DNA from: Paludibacteraceae bacterium
Lineage (GTDB): Bacteria; Bacteroidota; Bacteroidia; Bacteroidales; Paludibacteraceae
Assembly: GCA_017448985.1 (NCBI GenBank)
Contig: JAFSKL010000006.1
Location: 1 to 52,265 of the forward strand
DNA: 52,265 bases
Direction: 5' to 3'
Every line of letters starts with the position of its first letter. The first letter of the stretch is position 1. Below the pieces are notes generated by a model that was not told where the DNA came from, made no database searches, and was given only the letters and a program-made list of their open reading frames with translations. The position numbers were made by a program, and so were the translations under genes. Shown piece after piece: positions 7,794-15,466 of this stretch.

Positions 7794-8660
7794 TTATTCG
7801 TCTTTGTCCTCAAACGGCAATTCTTGTGCCTTTCCTTCTTCGATGGGATGAATATGATCGGAGGCCTTCTCAGACGAAATGACGCTGCGCCCTAATTGGC
7901 GTTCCAAATCTTCACGTGCGTTCTTTGCCACTTTGCCACCTGCTTGTGCTGCTTGTTGACTTTCAAGCATGCCTTTGGGATTGCGTTGACGGGAAAGTTC
8001 CGTAGTCGCCACCTCTGCTAAGGTGTTGAGAGCGAGTTCGACATTGGTCATGTTGTCTCGCAAGTTCTCTTTTGTAAGTCCCTTGTGGCGCTTGTATTCA
8101 CCGGTAGTCATCCCGCTCCAAGCCTTAGTAAGCACATTTGTCAAAATAGCGAAATCTTTGTGCTCTGTGATACCTGCGCGTTGCCACTCGTCGGTCAACT
8201 CTTTGCGCATTTCAATGGAACGCATTCGCTCGTTGATCCACTTGTCCGAATAGCCCTGCCTACGATAATCTTCTACGGCCATTTGGAAGGTCAGTTCCGG
8301 GTCAATCATCTGGTCGATGCGTTGTTCTCCCAACTGCGCTAACCATTGTTTCACCGGCTCTGCTTTCTTAGACGGGATAGACTGAATGATGCGGAAAATG
8401 CCCTGTAAATCAGCAACATCCGTCAAGCGTCTCTTGCCGTCAGCCGCAGGCAATTTCAAAGCGTTACAATTTGTAACGGTTTCATTTCCTTCGTCATGCA
8501 GACGCTTTTTGAGGACTCTCCAATAAACGTGAGGATTGTCGCTCTCCGTTAACACTTGCACTATATCCACGACGGAGAAATAGTACTTTTCCTGCTCTTC
8601 ATCCCACACGATGCGAACTTTCTTTCCTTCAAAAAGTTGTATAGCAAAATTGTCTTCCAT
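7794..8660 (-). CDS. BRO-N domain antirepressor-like protein (DinD/COG3617 type)
   Basis: 288 residues. The N-terminal 110 or so show the BRO-N pattern: a short strand region, KYYFSVVDIVQVLTES, then YWRVLKKRL and RRLTDVADLQGIFRIIQSI. BRO-N is a DNA-binding domain of prophage antirepressors and baculovirus repeated ORFs. The C-terminal half (AILTNVLTKAWSGMTTGEYK, then a Gln/Ala-rich helix AAQAGGKVAKNARE) is typical of the long bacterial members related to DinD. It is first in the operon with the 76-residue protein and the MmeI-type enzyme, with its own promoter at 8682-8712 and a leader of about 15 bases. A regulatory role for the restriction enzyme is plausible but unproven. Confidence 0.85.
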   Translation of the reverse strand: MEDNFAIQLFEGKKVRIVWDEEQEKYYFSVVDIVQVLTESDNPHVYWRVLKKRLHDEGNETVTNCNALKLPAADGKRRLTDVADLQGIFRIIQSIPSKKAEPVKQWLAQLGEQRIDQMIDPELTFQMAVEDYRRQGYSDKWINERMRSIEMRKELTDEWQRAGITEHKDFAILTNVLTKAWSGMTTGEYKRHKGLTKENLRDNMTNVELALNTLAEVATTELSRQRNPKGMLESQQAAQAGGKVAKNAREDLERQLGRSVISSEKASDHIHPIEEGKAQELPFEDKDE

Positions 8661-8681
8661 AGCAATTATCTAAATCGACTG

Positions 8682-8712
8682 CAAAGGTACAAATTTTTTT
8701 TGACATATGCAA
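8682..8712 (-). promoter_or_regulatory. promoter of the BRO-N/restriction operon
   Basis: Minus strand: TTG at 8712-8710, 20-base spacer, TACCTTTG at 8689-8682. It gives a short leader before ATG 8660. Confidence 0.8.
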
Positions 8713-8729
8713 GAAAAATGGCAGAAATA

Positions 8730-8760
8730 TTTGTGTGTTTTTATTTTTTTTGTACCTTTG
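8730..8760 (+). promoter_or_regulatory. orphan promoter reading into a gene-free stretch
   Basis: TTTG at 8730-8733, 19-base spacer, TACCTTTG at 8753-8760. It is divergent from the BRO-N promoter. No convincing coding region follows within 800 bases; the first thing transcribed would be the 11-base array at 8775-8928. Confidence 0.7.
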
Positions 8761-8774
8761 CGCTCGCTTTTAGA

Positions 8775-8928
8775 GTTACAACAACTAAAACAGAACTATA
8801 ACAGTGGTCTTCCCGTGGTTAAACCGTGGTTAAACCGTGGTCATCCTAGACTTTAACCCTGGTAAACACCTGATAACGACCTGATAACAAGCAACTTACA
8901 GCTACCTCAAAAATTACGAAAACAGGCG
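8775..8928 (+). repeat. degenerate 11-base-period array, about 14 units
   Basis: The sequence can be cut into fourteen 11-mers, with TTAAACCGTGG twice and relatives such as TTTAACCCTGG, TAACGACCTGA and TATAACAGTGG. AA recurs every 11 bases, close to one helical turn. The array begins about 14 bases after the orphan promoter. Confidence 0.7.
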
Positions 8929-9200
8929 GATTTTGCATTTTCAATTACACTGTTCAATGCGGAAAAATGGATGTTTCTGATATTCTGCCTATATGCTGCT
9001 TATTTTGTCGTTATTATCTGGTCCCGTGATGGTCCGGTTCTTCTCCTTACATTCGTTCGGAACGATTATTTCATGATTCGGCAAAGAATCGGGAATGAAT
9101 TGAGACGGGACTACGGACGCCATTTATATCGGATTACATTGGATTTTATCAGAAAATATCAGAATTTATCGGAAATATTTGCATATATGCAAAAAAAAGC
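8929..9200. other. AT-rich gene-free stretch
   Basis: No supported gene. A frame at 8971-9213 lacks a recognisable domain and runs into the 151-base repeat. Three 10-base units of the form TATCAGAAAA, TATCAGAATT, TATCGGAAAT occur at about 9148-9177. Confidence 0.5.
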
Positions 9201-9519
9201 CAAATATTTGTAGTAATTCGGCACGCCCTTATTTGCAGCGGCAAACAAGGAATCCTCCGAATTTCCGTTCGCTCGTTTGAGCGAATAACAACGATTTTCC
9301 CGCTAAAAATTCAAATAAATTTGATTTTTACCGTAAAATCCTTGTGTATTCCAAATATTTGTTGTAATTCGGCACGCCCTTATTTGCAGCGGCAAACAAG
9401 GAATCCGCCGAATTTCCGTTCGCTCGTTTGAGCGAATAACAACGATTTTCCCGCTAAAAATTCAAATAAATTTGATTTTTACCGTAAAATCCTTGTGTAT
9501 TCCAAATATTTGTAGTAAA
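9201..9519. repeat. 151-base tandem direct repeat, two full copies and a third start
   Basis: Copies at 9201-9351 and 9352-9502 are nearly identical; the third begins at 9503 and diverges after about 17 bases. Each copy holds two hairpins: CCTTATTTGC with GCAAACAAGG (loop AGCG, one mismatch), and TTCGCTC with GAGCGAA (loop GTTT). The unit junction carries TTG and 20 bases later TAATTCGG; only at the third junction is this a full -7 box (TAAATTTG). The repeat thus multiplied a promoter region. Confidence 0.9.
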
Positions 9520-9523
9520 TTTG
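9493..9523 (+). promoter_or_regulatory. promoter of the small membrane protein and OmpH
   Basis: TTG at 9493-9495, 20-base spacer, TAAATTTG at 9516-9523. The -33 lies in repeat copy 2 and the -7 in the partial third copy. The corresponding junctions in the full copies have a damaged -7. Confidence 0.75.
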
Positions 9524-9568
9524 CAGCCGATTTTGGAGTAGTATGCGCAGAATAGCGTTGGCAAAGAG

Positions 9569-9766
9569 ATGGCAATAGTGTTGGCAATAGGCGTGTTGGG
9601 TGTGGCGATGGTGCTGCTGTGCGTGGGAGTGATCCTGCGCAAAGACCATGCGTTCCGCTCGCAACACATAGGCGACAACGAACGGATGAAAGCCGATAAC
9701 ATTCATTGTGCTGCCGCGCAAGACCGGCAGGAACGCAAGCGTTCCCAATTGAAGATTGAAGATTGA
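9569..9766 (+). CDS. small single-pass membrane protein
   Basis: 65 residues. The first 23 are one hydrophobic membrane segment (AIVLAIGVLGVAMVLLCVGVIL), followed by a basic cytoplasmic-type tail with spaced residues F..QHIGDN and IHCAAAQDRQE. Bacteroidetes carry a conserved family of short proteins with this TM-FxxxHIxxN-C-QDR layout and no assigned function. It follows its promoter by about 45 bases and precedes OmpH by 100 bases. The last four codons and the stop lie in a heptamer array (ATTGAAG units), so the natural C-terminus has been replaced or extended by repeat sequence. Confidence 0.75.
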   Translation: MAIVLAIGVLGVAMVLLCVGVILRKDHAFRSQHIGDNERMKADNIHCAAAQDRQERKRSQLKIED

Positions 9767-9790
9767 AGATTGAAAATTGAAAAATTAAGA
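9747..9790. repeat. heptamer array (ATTGAAG/ATTGAAA)
   Basis: About six 7-base units spanning the end of the small membrane protein gene. The repeat supplies the last codons (QLKIED) and the TGA stop. Confidence 0.85.
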
Positions 9791-9824
9791 AATATTAGTC
9801 CAAAAAGACCAAAAAAATAAAAAA

Positions 9825-9859
9825 TATTCATTATTCATTGTTAATTAATCATTATTTAA
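9825..9859. repeat. heptamer array (TATTCAT/TAATCAT)
   Basis: Five 7-base units immediately upstream of the OmpH start codon. A very similar array precedes murA at 34699-34733. Confidence 0.82.
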
Positions 9860-9866
9860 ATAAGTT

Positions 9867-10490
9867 ATGAACAAAACATCAATTATCGTTGAATCGATTT
9901 TGGCAGCATGTGTCGTTGCCTTGTTTATTCTTTTCTTTACGTACAATCCTTGGGCCAAGAAACCCGGTGAGGCAGTGGAAGCACAGGGCGAGCTGCTGCC
10001 TATCGCAGTGATCAACACCGACTCGATCCTCAAACATTACACCCAGGCCGTAGAGGCACAGGACCAGCTGATGTCCCAGTACGAGGAGTCGATGGTCAAA
10101 CTGGACAGCAAAGCCAAAGCATTCCAGAAGGAATACGAGACCTTCCAGCAGGATGTGATCAACTTCCAGAAGAAAGTGGAGACCGGTGCTTTCCTCAGCC
10201 GTGAGCGCGCTGAGAGTGAGCAGGCCAAACTGCAGAAGAAAGAGCAGCAACTGATGGCTAAGCAGCAAGACCTCGAGAACTTGCGCCAGAAACTGAGCAA
10301 TGACTTCATGAATCAGCAGGCGGAATTGACCCAACAGCTGCAAGACTCCGTACAGGCTTACCTGCGCGAACTGAACAGCGACGGACGTTATCACCTGATC
10401 ATCAACGACGCCGTGCTGATGAACAAAGTGGCAGGCTACGACATCACCGACGAAGTGATTGAGGCGCTCAACGAACGGTACTCTAAGTAA
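9867..10490 (+). CDS. OmpH/Skp-family periplasmic chaperone
   Basis: 207 residues. An N-terminal hydrophobic segment (about 7-26) directs the protein to the envelope, and it may remain as a membrane anchor. After a strand with AVINTDSILKHY, characteristic of OmpH, comes a long coiled coil (about 65-160) rich in Gln, Lys and Glu, then a short C-terminal segment (YHLIINDAVLMNK) completing the body domain. Skp/OmpH trimers hold unfolded outer-membrane proteins during transit. The next gene encodes an outer-membrane barrel, consistent with such a role. The start ATG is close behind a heptamer array, and the stop codon lies in the next one. Confidence 0.9.
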   Translation: MNKTSIIVESILAACVVALFILFFTYNPWAKKPGEAVEAQGELLPIAVINTDSILKHYTQAVEAQDQLMSQYEESMVKLDSKAKAFQKEYETFQQDVINFQKKVETGAFLSRERAESEQAKLQKKEQQLMAKQQDLENLRQKLSNDFMNQQAELTQQLQDSVQAYLRELNSDGRYHLIINDAVLMNKVAGYDITDEVIEALNERYSK

Positions 10491-10520
10491 TTAAAAATTA
10501 AAAATTAAGAATTAAGAATT
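10489..10520. repeat. heptamer array (AATTAAA/AATTAAG)
   Basis: Four and a half 7-base units between ompH and the Wzi-like gene. It includes the last two bases of the ompH stop codon and ends 12 bases before the next start. Confidence 0.88.
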
Positions 10521-10531
10521 GGGGAATCATA

Positions 10532-12352
10532 GTGAATTTTAGGCGAGACATATTAATCCTTATTCTTGGCTCCTTATTCTTTATTCCGAGCAAAGCCCAG
10601 CGTATCCCGCAGGCGATTGAGTACACGGAGATATACGACTTCCTGGAGGAGCTGACGACGGATGGTATCATCTCGTCCAATGCGGCCATCAAGCCTTACA
10701 CCCGTGACCATATAGCATCGCTGTTGGCGGAGGCGCAACGTAAGGACACGCTGCTCAATCAGCGGCAGCGGGACGACTTGCAGTTCTACATGCAGGACTA
10801 TGCGCTCGAACTCAATGCGCTGCCCGTCTATTCGAGTTACGGCCACAAGCATGTGACCCAATGGATAACATCCGTGTCCAACCTCTCGCTGGCGGACCCG
10901 AGCCTGCACATACTGACCAAAGACCAGATCTTCAAGTTCCGCTTCCGTCCTATCCTAGGCATGGACCTTGCTTACAACAAGAAAGGGTTGCTGATGCACC
11001 GCTGGTATGGCGCGGAGATACAGATGGACATAGCCCATCACCTCAGCATATGGGGTTCGCTGCGCGACAACAGCTGGAGCGGGCTGGGTATTGACGGCTC
11101 GAAAGTGACCAAACCGCAGTACCTCAACAACCTGCCCGGCGTGCAGTACAAAGAGGCTAACTACGGCGGCGATTTCTCCGATTCGCGTGGAGGAATCTCG
11201 CTCTACACCTGGTGGGGCAGCATAGGCGTGCAACGCGAGCGCATCCTATGGGGCGACGCGCAGCACAGCTCGAACATCCTCTCGGCGCACAATCCCGCCG
11301 TGCCGATGGTCACGCTGCAACTGACACCCTGCAAGTGGTTCCAGTTCGACTATTTCCATGCGTGGCTGCCGAGTAATGTGCTTGATTCGACCTATTACTA
11401 TGTGGAGAACTACGCCGAAGGCGAGACGAAGATCCATTACCGTCCGGCGAACAAGTTCATGGCTGCTAACATGTTCACGTTCATGCCGATCAAGTATGTA
11501 CAGTTCTCGTTCGGTAACTCGATCGTCTATGCGGAGCGGAATGTGCAGGCAGCGTATTTCATACCGATTGCGTTCTTCAAGTCGCTCGACCACCTGCTGA
11601 CCAAAGGCCTGGGCTCGGAGAACCAGAACAGTCAGGCATTTGCCACGCTCACCGTCCGGCCTACCGACCACTTGCGCCTGTACGGCTCGTTCTTCCTCGA
11701 TGAGTTCAAGTTCGCGCGACTCAAGAAGGATAATCCGGAGCATAATCCCGTGTCGTACCTCGTGGGTTTCAACTGGAGCGGCTGGCCCGTCAAAGGCCTG
11801 GCGCTGCGCGGCGAGTTCATGCGTTCGTACATAGCCTGTTACACGCACTCGATTGAGGTGCTGAACTTCACCTCCAACTCCTACAACATGGGGCATTACA
11901 TGGGTGATAACGCACAGAGTATCTTCGTGCAGCTGGCTTACCGTCCGACCCGCAGCCTGCGTCTCACGCTCGACTACACCTGCGACACCAAGTACCGCGC
12001 TTACGACTACCTGCGCGCGTACATAGCCGGACAACGCAACACAAGCACGCCGATCATTGCCCAGAAACCGTTCAGCGAGAAGATTTGGCAAAACCACGAG
12101 ATCAATTTCCGTGCGGTGTATGAGGTGTTCAACAACTGCTACGCGCACATCGATTTCAGCTACAACAACACGCGTGCCTTTGCGCCGACGAGTGAGCGTA
12201 TCCCGGGTGAGAACAGAGGCTGGAACGCCGATGGCACATCGATGGAATTGGCAGGCGACGAGTTGGCCGACTACTACCTCAATCTCTATACTCCGGCCTT
12301 CTACCAAGGGAAGAATTTCACCTTCACCTGCGGGTTGAGTTTCGGGTTTTAG
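10532..12352 (+). CDS. Wzi-like outer-membrane beta-barrel protein
   Basis: 606 residues beginning at a GTG. A signal peptide (LILILGSLFFIPSKAQ) is followed by a short helical region and many alternating amphipathic strands, and the chain ends in an aromatic residue (LSFGF), as outer-membrane barrels do. The length and internal blocks (a GLGIDGSK stretch, ERILWGDAQHSSNILS, FQFDYFHAWL) fit the Bacteroidetes proteins annotated as capsule assembly Wzi family. Wzi in E. coli binds capsule polysaccharide on the outer face. A direct capsule role here is only inferred, although glycosyltransferase and lipid A-type acyltransferase genes lie next door on the other strand. Confidence 0.78.
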   Translation: MNFRRDILILILGSLFFIPSKAQRIPQAIEYTEIYDFLEELTTDGIISSNAAIKPYTRDHIASLLAEAQRKDTLLNQRQRDDLQFYMQDYALELNALPVYSSYGHKHVTQWITSVSNLSLADPSLHILTKDQIFKFRFRPILGMDLAYNKKGLLMHRWYGAEIQMDIAHHLSIWGSLRDNSWSGLGIDGSKVTKPQYLNNLPGVQYKEANYGGDFSDSRGGISLYTWWGSIGVQRERILWGDAQHSSNILSAHNPAVPMVTLQLTPCKWFQFDYFHAWLPSNVLDSTYYYVENYAEGETKIHYRPANKFMAANMFTFMPIKYVQFSFGNSIVYAERNVQAAYFIPIAFFKSLDHLLTKGLGSENQNSQAFATLTVRPTDHLRLYGSFFLDEFKFARLKKDNPEHNPVSYLVGFNWSGWPVKGLALRGEFMRSYIACYTHSIEVLNFTSNSYNMGHYMGDNAQSIFVQLAYRPTRSLRLTLDYTCDTKYRAYDYLRAYIAGQRNTSTPIIAQKPFSEKIWQNHEINFRAVYEVFNNCYAHIDFSYNNTRAFAPTSERIPGENRGWNADGTSMELAGDELADYYLNLYTPAFYQGKNFTFTCGLSFGF

Positions 12353-12354
12353 AG

Positions 12355-12383
12355 GTTAGTCGTTGGTCGTTGGTCGTTAGTCA
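12355..12383. repeat. heptamer array (GTCGTTG/GTCGTTA)
   Basis: Four 7-base units between convergent genes. It contains the stop codon of the glycosyltransferase (12377-12379). Confidence 0.88.
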
Positions 12384-13297
12384 TAGGACTTTCTCATGCG
12401 AAGATAATCGCGACGGGCTTCAAACACGGCTTTCGCACTCTTCGGACGACCTTGCAGCAAATAGAGAAACGCTGCCGCATAGTCCAGGAAGAAACGTATA
12501 AACAGCACTCCGTAGGGGTGTTGTTTGTTTTTATAGATCATGAGCAGGTTGTTGCGGTGATTGAGGTAGGTCTTGCGGGGATTATCGTAGCTGAGCGAGC
12601 CTCCGCCAAGGTGATAGACGGTGCTCTGCGGCAGGCAGACGAGACGCCATCCGGCGTTGCGCATACGCCAGCAGAGGTCGATCTCCTCCATGTGGGCAAA
12701 GAACGCTGCATCGAGTCCGCCGCACTCCTTATATATTTGCGTACGCACGCACATACACGCGCCCGAAGTCCAATCGACATCGGCCTCGGTGTCATATTGC
12801 CCGTGGTCTTTCTCCACTTTCCAGAGCACGCGTCCGCGGCAATAGGGATAGCCCAGCCGGCTGATGAAGCCACCGGCAGCTCCGGCGTGCTCGAACTCGT
12901 CGCGCCGTGCCCAACTGCGTATCTTGGGCTGCACCGCCGCTACGTCCGGATGAGCGTCCATGTAGTCGAGTAGGGGGTCCAGCCAGCCTATCGGCGTCTC
13001 CACATCGCTATTGAGGAGCACGATGTATTCAGGCGTGGCCGCTTCGCTTTGAGAAGTGAGCAATGAGATGGCGCGGTTATAGCCCTCCGCAAAGCCGTAA
13101 TTCTTATCCAGCACAAGGGTCTGAACAGCAGGAAACTCCTGCTTGAGCACCTCCGGACTATTGTCCGTACTCCCGTTATCCGCCACGATGAGCTGCACGC
13201 TGAATGCTGACTTCTGAATGCTCTCCACGACTGAAGGCAAGTACCGGCGCAGCATCTCTGCCCCGTTCCAATTCAATATGATAACACTACACTTCAA
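12377..13297 (-). CDS. family 2 glycosyltransferase
   Basis: 306 residues. Family 2 enzymes transfer a sugar from a nucleotide-sugar donor with inversion. Visible motifs: SVIILNWNGAEMLRRYL at the N-terminus, VADNGSTDNS (about 38-47), VLLNSDVETP with the metal-binding DxD-like Asp, and a C-terminal HMEEIDLCWRMRNAGW acceptor block. The end resembles rhamnosyltransferases of cell-surface polysaccharide synthesis. The start is TTG at 13297, formed where a heptamer array meets the gene; no in-frame ATG fits. A second array lies in frame near residues 26-33 and the stop is in a third. It is the last gene of the cdsA-acyltransferase group. Confidence 0.9.
   Translation of the reverse strand: MKCSVIILNWNGAEMLRRYLPSVVESIQKSAFSVQLIVADNGSTDNSPEVLKQEFPAVQTLVLDKNYGFAEGYNRAISLLTSQSEAATPEYIVLLNSDVETPIGWLDPLLDYMDAHPDVAAVQPKIRSWARRDEFEHAGAAGGFISRLGYPYCRGRVLWKVEKDHGQYDTEADVDWTSGACMCVRTQIYKECGGLDAAFFAHMEEIDLCWRMRNAGWRLVCLPQSTVYHLGGGSLSYDNPRKTYLNHRNNLLMIYKNKQHPYGVLFIRFFLDYAAAFLYLLQGRPKSAKAVFEARRDYLRMRKSYD
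13199..13222. repeat. heptamer array inside the glycosyltransferase gene
   Basis: TGAATGC, TGACTTC, TGAATGC in tandem, encoding ESIQKSAFSV in frame just before the strand leading to VADNGSTD. Confidence 0.75.
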
Positions 13298-13328
13298 TTT
13301 TTAATTCTTAATTTTTAATTTTTAATTC
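13296..13328. repeat. heptamer array bridging two genes
   Basis: Units of the AATTAAA/AATTAAG type. It contains the acyltransferase stop codon (13322-13324) and two bases of the TTG start of the glycosyltransferase. Confidence 0.88.
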
Positions 13329-14191
13329 CTTTTCCACTTCCATCTATTGTGTGACCACAGCCATAGTTCCGGCTGCTCGATGATGTTCTTCTCCAGATTG
13401 CGTGCATAGGCCGCGGTGATGGCTCCTTGTCCGGTAGCCTTGGGATCGTTGCTCAGCAGCTCAAAGCGGCACTGGTAGTGTCCTCGCTGCGGACATTTGA
13501 CCGTCAAGGCATAGACGGGATAGTTGAAACGCTTGGCCAGCTCTTCACCGCCGTCCAGGAAGCCCGTCTCCTGATGCAGGAAATAGACCCAAGTGCGCGT
13601 AACCTCCGGACGCGGTTTCTGGTCGGCGATGAGACCTAAGACAATGGCCTGTTTCTCTGCCCGATAGCGTACCATTTCCCGCAACAGGCGTTGTTTCTCC
13701 ACATAGGCCCCGCCTCGCTTCTTGCGTATCTCTAATAGCGCTTTGTCCGTACTCTCACGCTTGGCCTTGCGATACACATTGAGCTCCAGCACTTCCGGCG
13801 AGAACCACTGCTGGCAGGACGACATCCATTCCCAGCAGCCCACATGCGCCAACATCACCACACATCCTCCCGCCGTTTTGGCCGCATGGTCCACTTCGTC
13901 GGCATTCTCAAACACCACGCGCTGCTTCATCTCCTCTGCACTAATGCGGAAACCATAGATGGTTTCCACGATCGTGTCGCAGAACTGATGATAGAAAGCC
14001 CTTTCGATGGACTTGCGCTCGCGGTCGCTCTTCTCGGGAAAAGCATTGCGCAGGTTCTTGGCCACCACTTGCCGCCGGTAACGCACCAGATGGTACATTA
14101 TCGGAAAGAGCAAACCGTCGGCGAACGCATAGTGCACACACAGCGGCAAGCGACTCAGAAGAGCGGCGCAGCGAAGTAACATAACCAGCAA
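13322..14191 (-). CDS. LpxL/HtrB-family lipid A acyltransferase
   Basis: 289 residues. This family adds a secondary acyl chain to lipid A on the cytoplasmic face of the inner membrane. The catalytic H-x4-D/E type motif is seen as AHVGCWEW, after a hydrophobic N-terminus, and the family's usual ending is present as ELWLWSHNRWKWKR. A conserved RRQVVAKNLRNAFPEK block near residue 40 is also typical. The start overlaps the end of cdsA by 37 bases, implying translational coupling; ATG 14182 is an alternative three codons further in. The stop lies inside a heptamer array. Confidence 0.9.
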   Translation of the reverse strand: MLVMLLRCAALLSRLPLCVHYAFADGLLFPIMYHLVRYRRQVVAKNLRNAFPEKSDRERKSIERAFYHQFCDTIVETIYGFRISAEEMKQRVVFENADEVDHAAKTAGGCVVMLAHVGCWEWMSSCQQWFSPEVLELNVYRKAKRESTDKALLEIRKKRGGAYVEKQRLLREMVRYRAEKQAIVLGLIADQKPRPEVTRTWVYFLHQETGFLDGGEELAKRFNYPVYALTVKCPQRGHYQCRFELLSNDPKATGQGAITAAYARNLEKNIIEQPELWLWSHNRWKWKRN

Positions 14192-15024
14192 TAAACGGTG
14201 ATAATGGGTCCGGCCAACAGTACGCTGTCGAAACGGTCAAGCACGCCTCCGTGTCCGGGCAGGAACTTGCCGGAGTCCTTGACGCCTATTGAGCGCTTGA
14301 ACAGGCTCTCCATCAGGTCGCCCAGCGTGCCGAACGAACTGACTAACAGCGCAAAGATGATAGCTATGACGCGGCCGGATTGATTGATACTAATCACATC
14401 GAACCATCTGAAATGATTCAAAATCAGCGCACCGAGTATGGTGAAGAAGAAGCCTCCGAACAGGCCTTCCCAACTCTTCTTCGGGCTTACATGCGGTGCC
14501 ATCTTATGATTTCCTTTCTTCCTTTTGGCGGTAAGCGAGCCCACGCAATAAGCACCCGTATCATTCACCCAGATGAGCACGAACAGGGCCAGCAGCAGCC
14601 AAGAGTCCAGAGTGCAGAGGAAAATGAGCGTGGCCATCGGCAGAGCGATCATGATCTGCGAGATGAGGAAATTGCCCCAGTTCTGCAGCGGTTGCTCCGA
14701 GTGATTCCATATCTCGTCGAGCAAGGCGCAGACGATGATCGGCATATACGCCAGGCCCAACGCCCAGCCGAACGCCTTGAAGTCCCCGCCGTCTTCGGGA
14801 TGCCAGGCGATGCAGAACAGCATGGCCCACAGCACTAATGTGCCGAAAAAGGCGAAAAGACGCAACTTGCCGGACGACTTGACCAAACGATGAAACTCGT
14901 CCACGCCTAACAGGCAGCAGAACAAAAACAAACCGCTGAAGGCCCACTCGTTCCAGAGGATAGAACCTACGACACAGGCTACATAAACGGCCCCGGAAAG
15001 GCTTCTTTTTACTAATTCTGACAT
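14155..15024 (-). CDS. cdsA: phosphatidate cytidylyltransferase
   Basis: 289 residues, a polytopic inner-membrane enzyme making CDP-diacylglycerol from CTP and phosphatidic acid, the branch point for all phospholipids. The family signature is clear near the C-terminus: SFGTLGDLMESLFKRS, then GVKDSGKFLPGHGGVLDRFD, with the conserved Lys-Asp and Asp-Arg-x-Asp. About seven hydrophobic segments precede it. It starts 20 bases from a promoter that is interlocked with the divergent promoter of the acidic protein gene. It heads a membrane-lipid and envelope operon with the acyltransferase and glycosyltransferase. Confidence 0.95.
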   Translation of the reverse strand: MSELVKRSLSGAVYVACVVGSILWNEWAFSGLFLFCCLLGVDEFHRLVKSSGKLRLFAFFGTLVLWAMLFCIAWHPEDGGDFKAFGWALGLAYMPIIVCALLDEIWNHSEQPLQNWGNFLISQIMIALPMATLIFLCTLDSWLLLALFVLIWVNDTGAYCVGSLTAKRKKGNHKMAPHVSPKKSWEGLFGGFFFTILGALILNHFRWFDVISINQSGRVIAIIFALLVSSFGTLGDLMESLFKRSIGVKDSGKFLPGHGGVLDRFDSVLLAGPIITVYCWLCYFAAPLF

Positions 15025-15039
15025 TTTTTTTCAAAAATT

Positions 15040-15071
15040 TTTGCAAAATTACAAAAAAATTCGTACCTTTG
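15040..15071 (+). promoter_or_regulatory. promoter of the acidic protein and ribF
   Basis: TTTG at 15040-15043, 20-base spacer, TACCTTTG at 15064-15071. Both ends form the palindrome TTTGCAAA with the opposing promoter. Confidence 0.85.
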
Positions 15072-15075
15072 CAAA
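15044..15075 (-). promoter_or_regulatory. cdsA promoter
   Basis: Minus strand: TTTG at 15075-15072, 20-base spacer, TAATTTTG at 15051-15044. Its -7 box abuts the -33 box of the opposite promoter and vice versa, so the two occupy the same 36 bases. Confidence 0.82.
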
Positions 15076-15112
15076 TAATTTTGAAAAAATCATTCGTAAA
15101 CTGCTAATTTTT

Positions 15113-15466
15113 ATGGAAAACAACACAATTGAAATGGGTCTTTTGGACCCCGAAGAGCGCGAATTGGTCGCTTTTGTTGAGAAGAGTATTCCTGCCGAAG
15201 ACCGTGGTCAGCTGACGGCAGACGACATCCTTTTTGTGCTCGATTCGATGGACGATTATCTGGAGAAACAGGGCCTGTTGCGCGAAGATCCCGCTTCCGG
15301 CGAAATGGAGTATCTGGACGGCGAAGTGGACGAAACGGAGCAACTGGACTTCGTCTTGGAGGCTGTTCGTAAGGCCGGACGGGCTATTTCGTCCACACAA
15401 GTGCAGCTCATTCAGGATGCGGAACTCCAATTCGGCATACAGAAAGGCTACTACGAAGAGGAGTGA
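15113..15466 (+). CDS. acidic conserved-type protein of unknown function
   Basis: 117 residues, very acidic (ends GYYEEE). The pattern is helical, with LLDPEERELVAFVEKS, then DDILFVLDSMDDYLE and a long Gln/Glu segment. I do not recognise a named family, though the layout is consistent with small acidic proteins seen in Bacteroidales. It follows its promoter closely, and its TGA overlaps the GTG of ribF by four bases, so the two are cotranslated. The frame could be opened further upstream to 15041, but that lies inside the promoter, so ATG 15113 is chosen. Function unknown; no membrane segment. Confidence 0.82.
   Translation: MENNTIEMGLLDPEERELVAFVEKSIPAEDRGQLTADDILFVLDSMDDYLEKQGLLREDPASGEMEYLDGEVDETEQLDFVLEAVRKAGRAISSTQVQLIQDAELQFGIQKGYYEEE

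Noticed and set aside
8971..9213. 80-codon frame in the gene-free region
   Set aside because: No recognisable domain, runs into the 151-base repeat, and lies 200 bases from the nearest promoter.
9201..9502. CRISPR array
   Set aside because: The copies are 151 bases long, contiguous and without spacers; no cas gene is present.
11246..12307. Minus-strand frame of 353 codons
   Set aside because: Antisense to the Wzi-like barrel gene; His/Arg/Val-rich composition typical of shadow frames and no domain.
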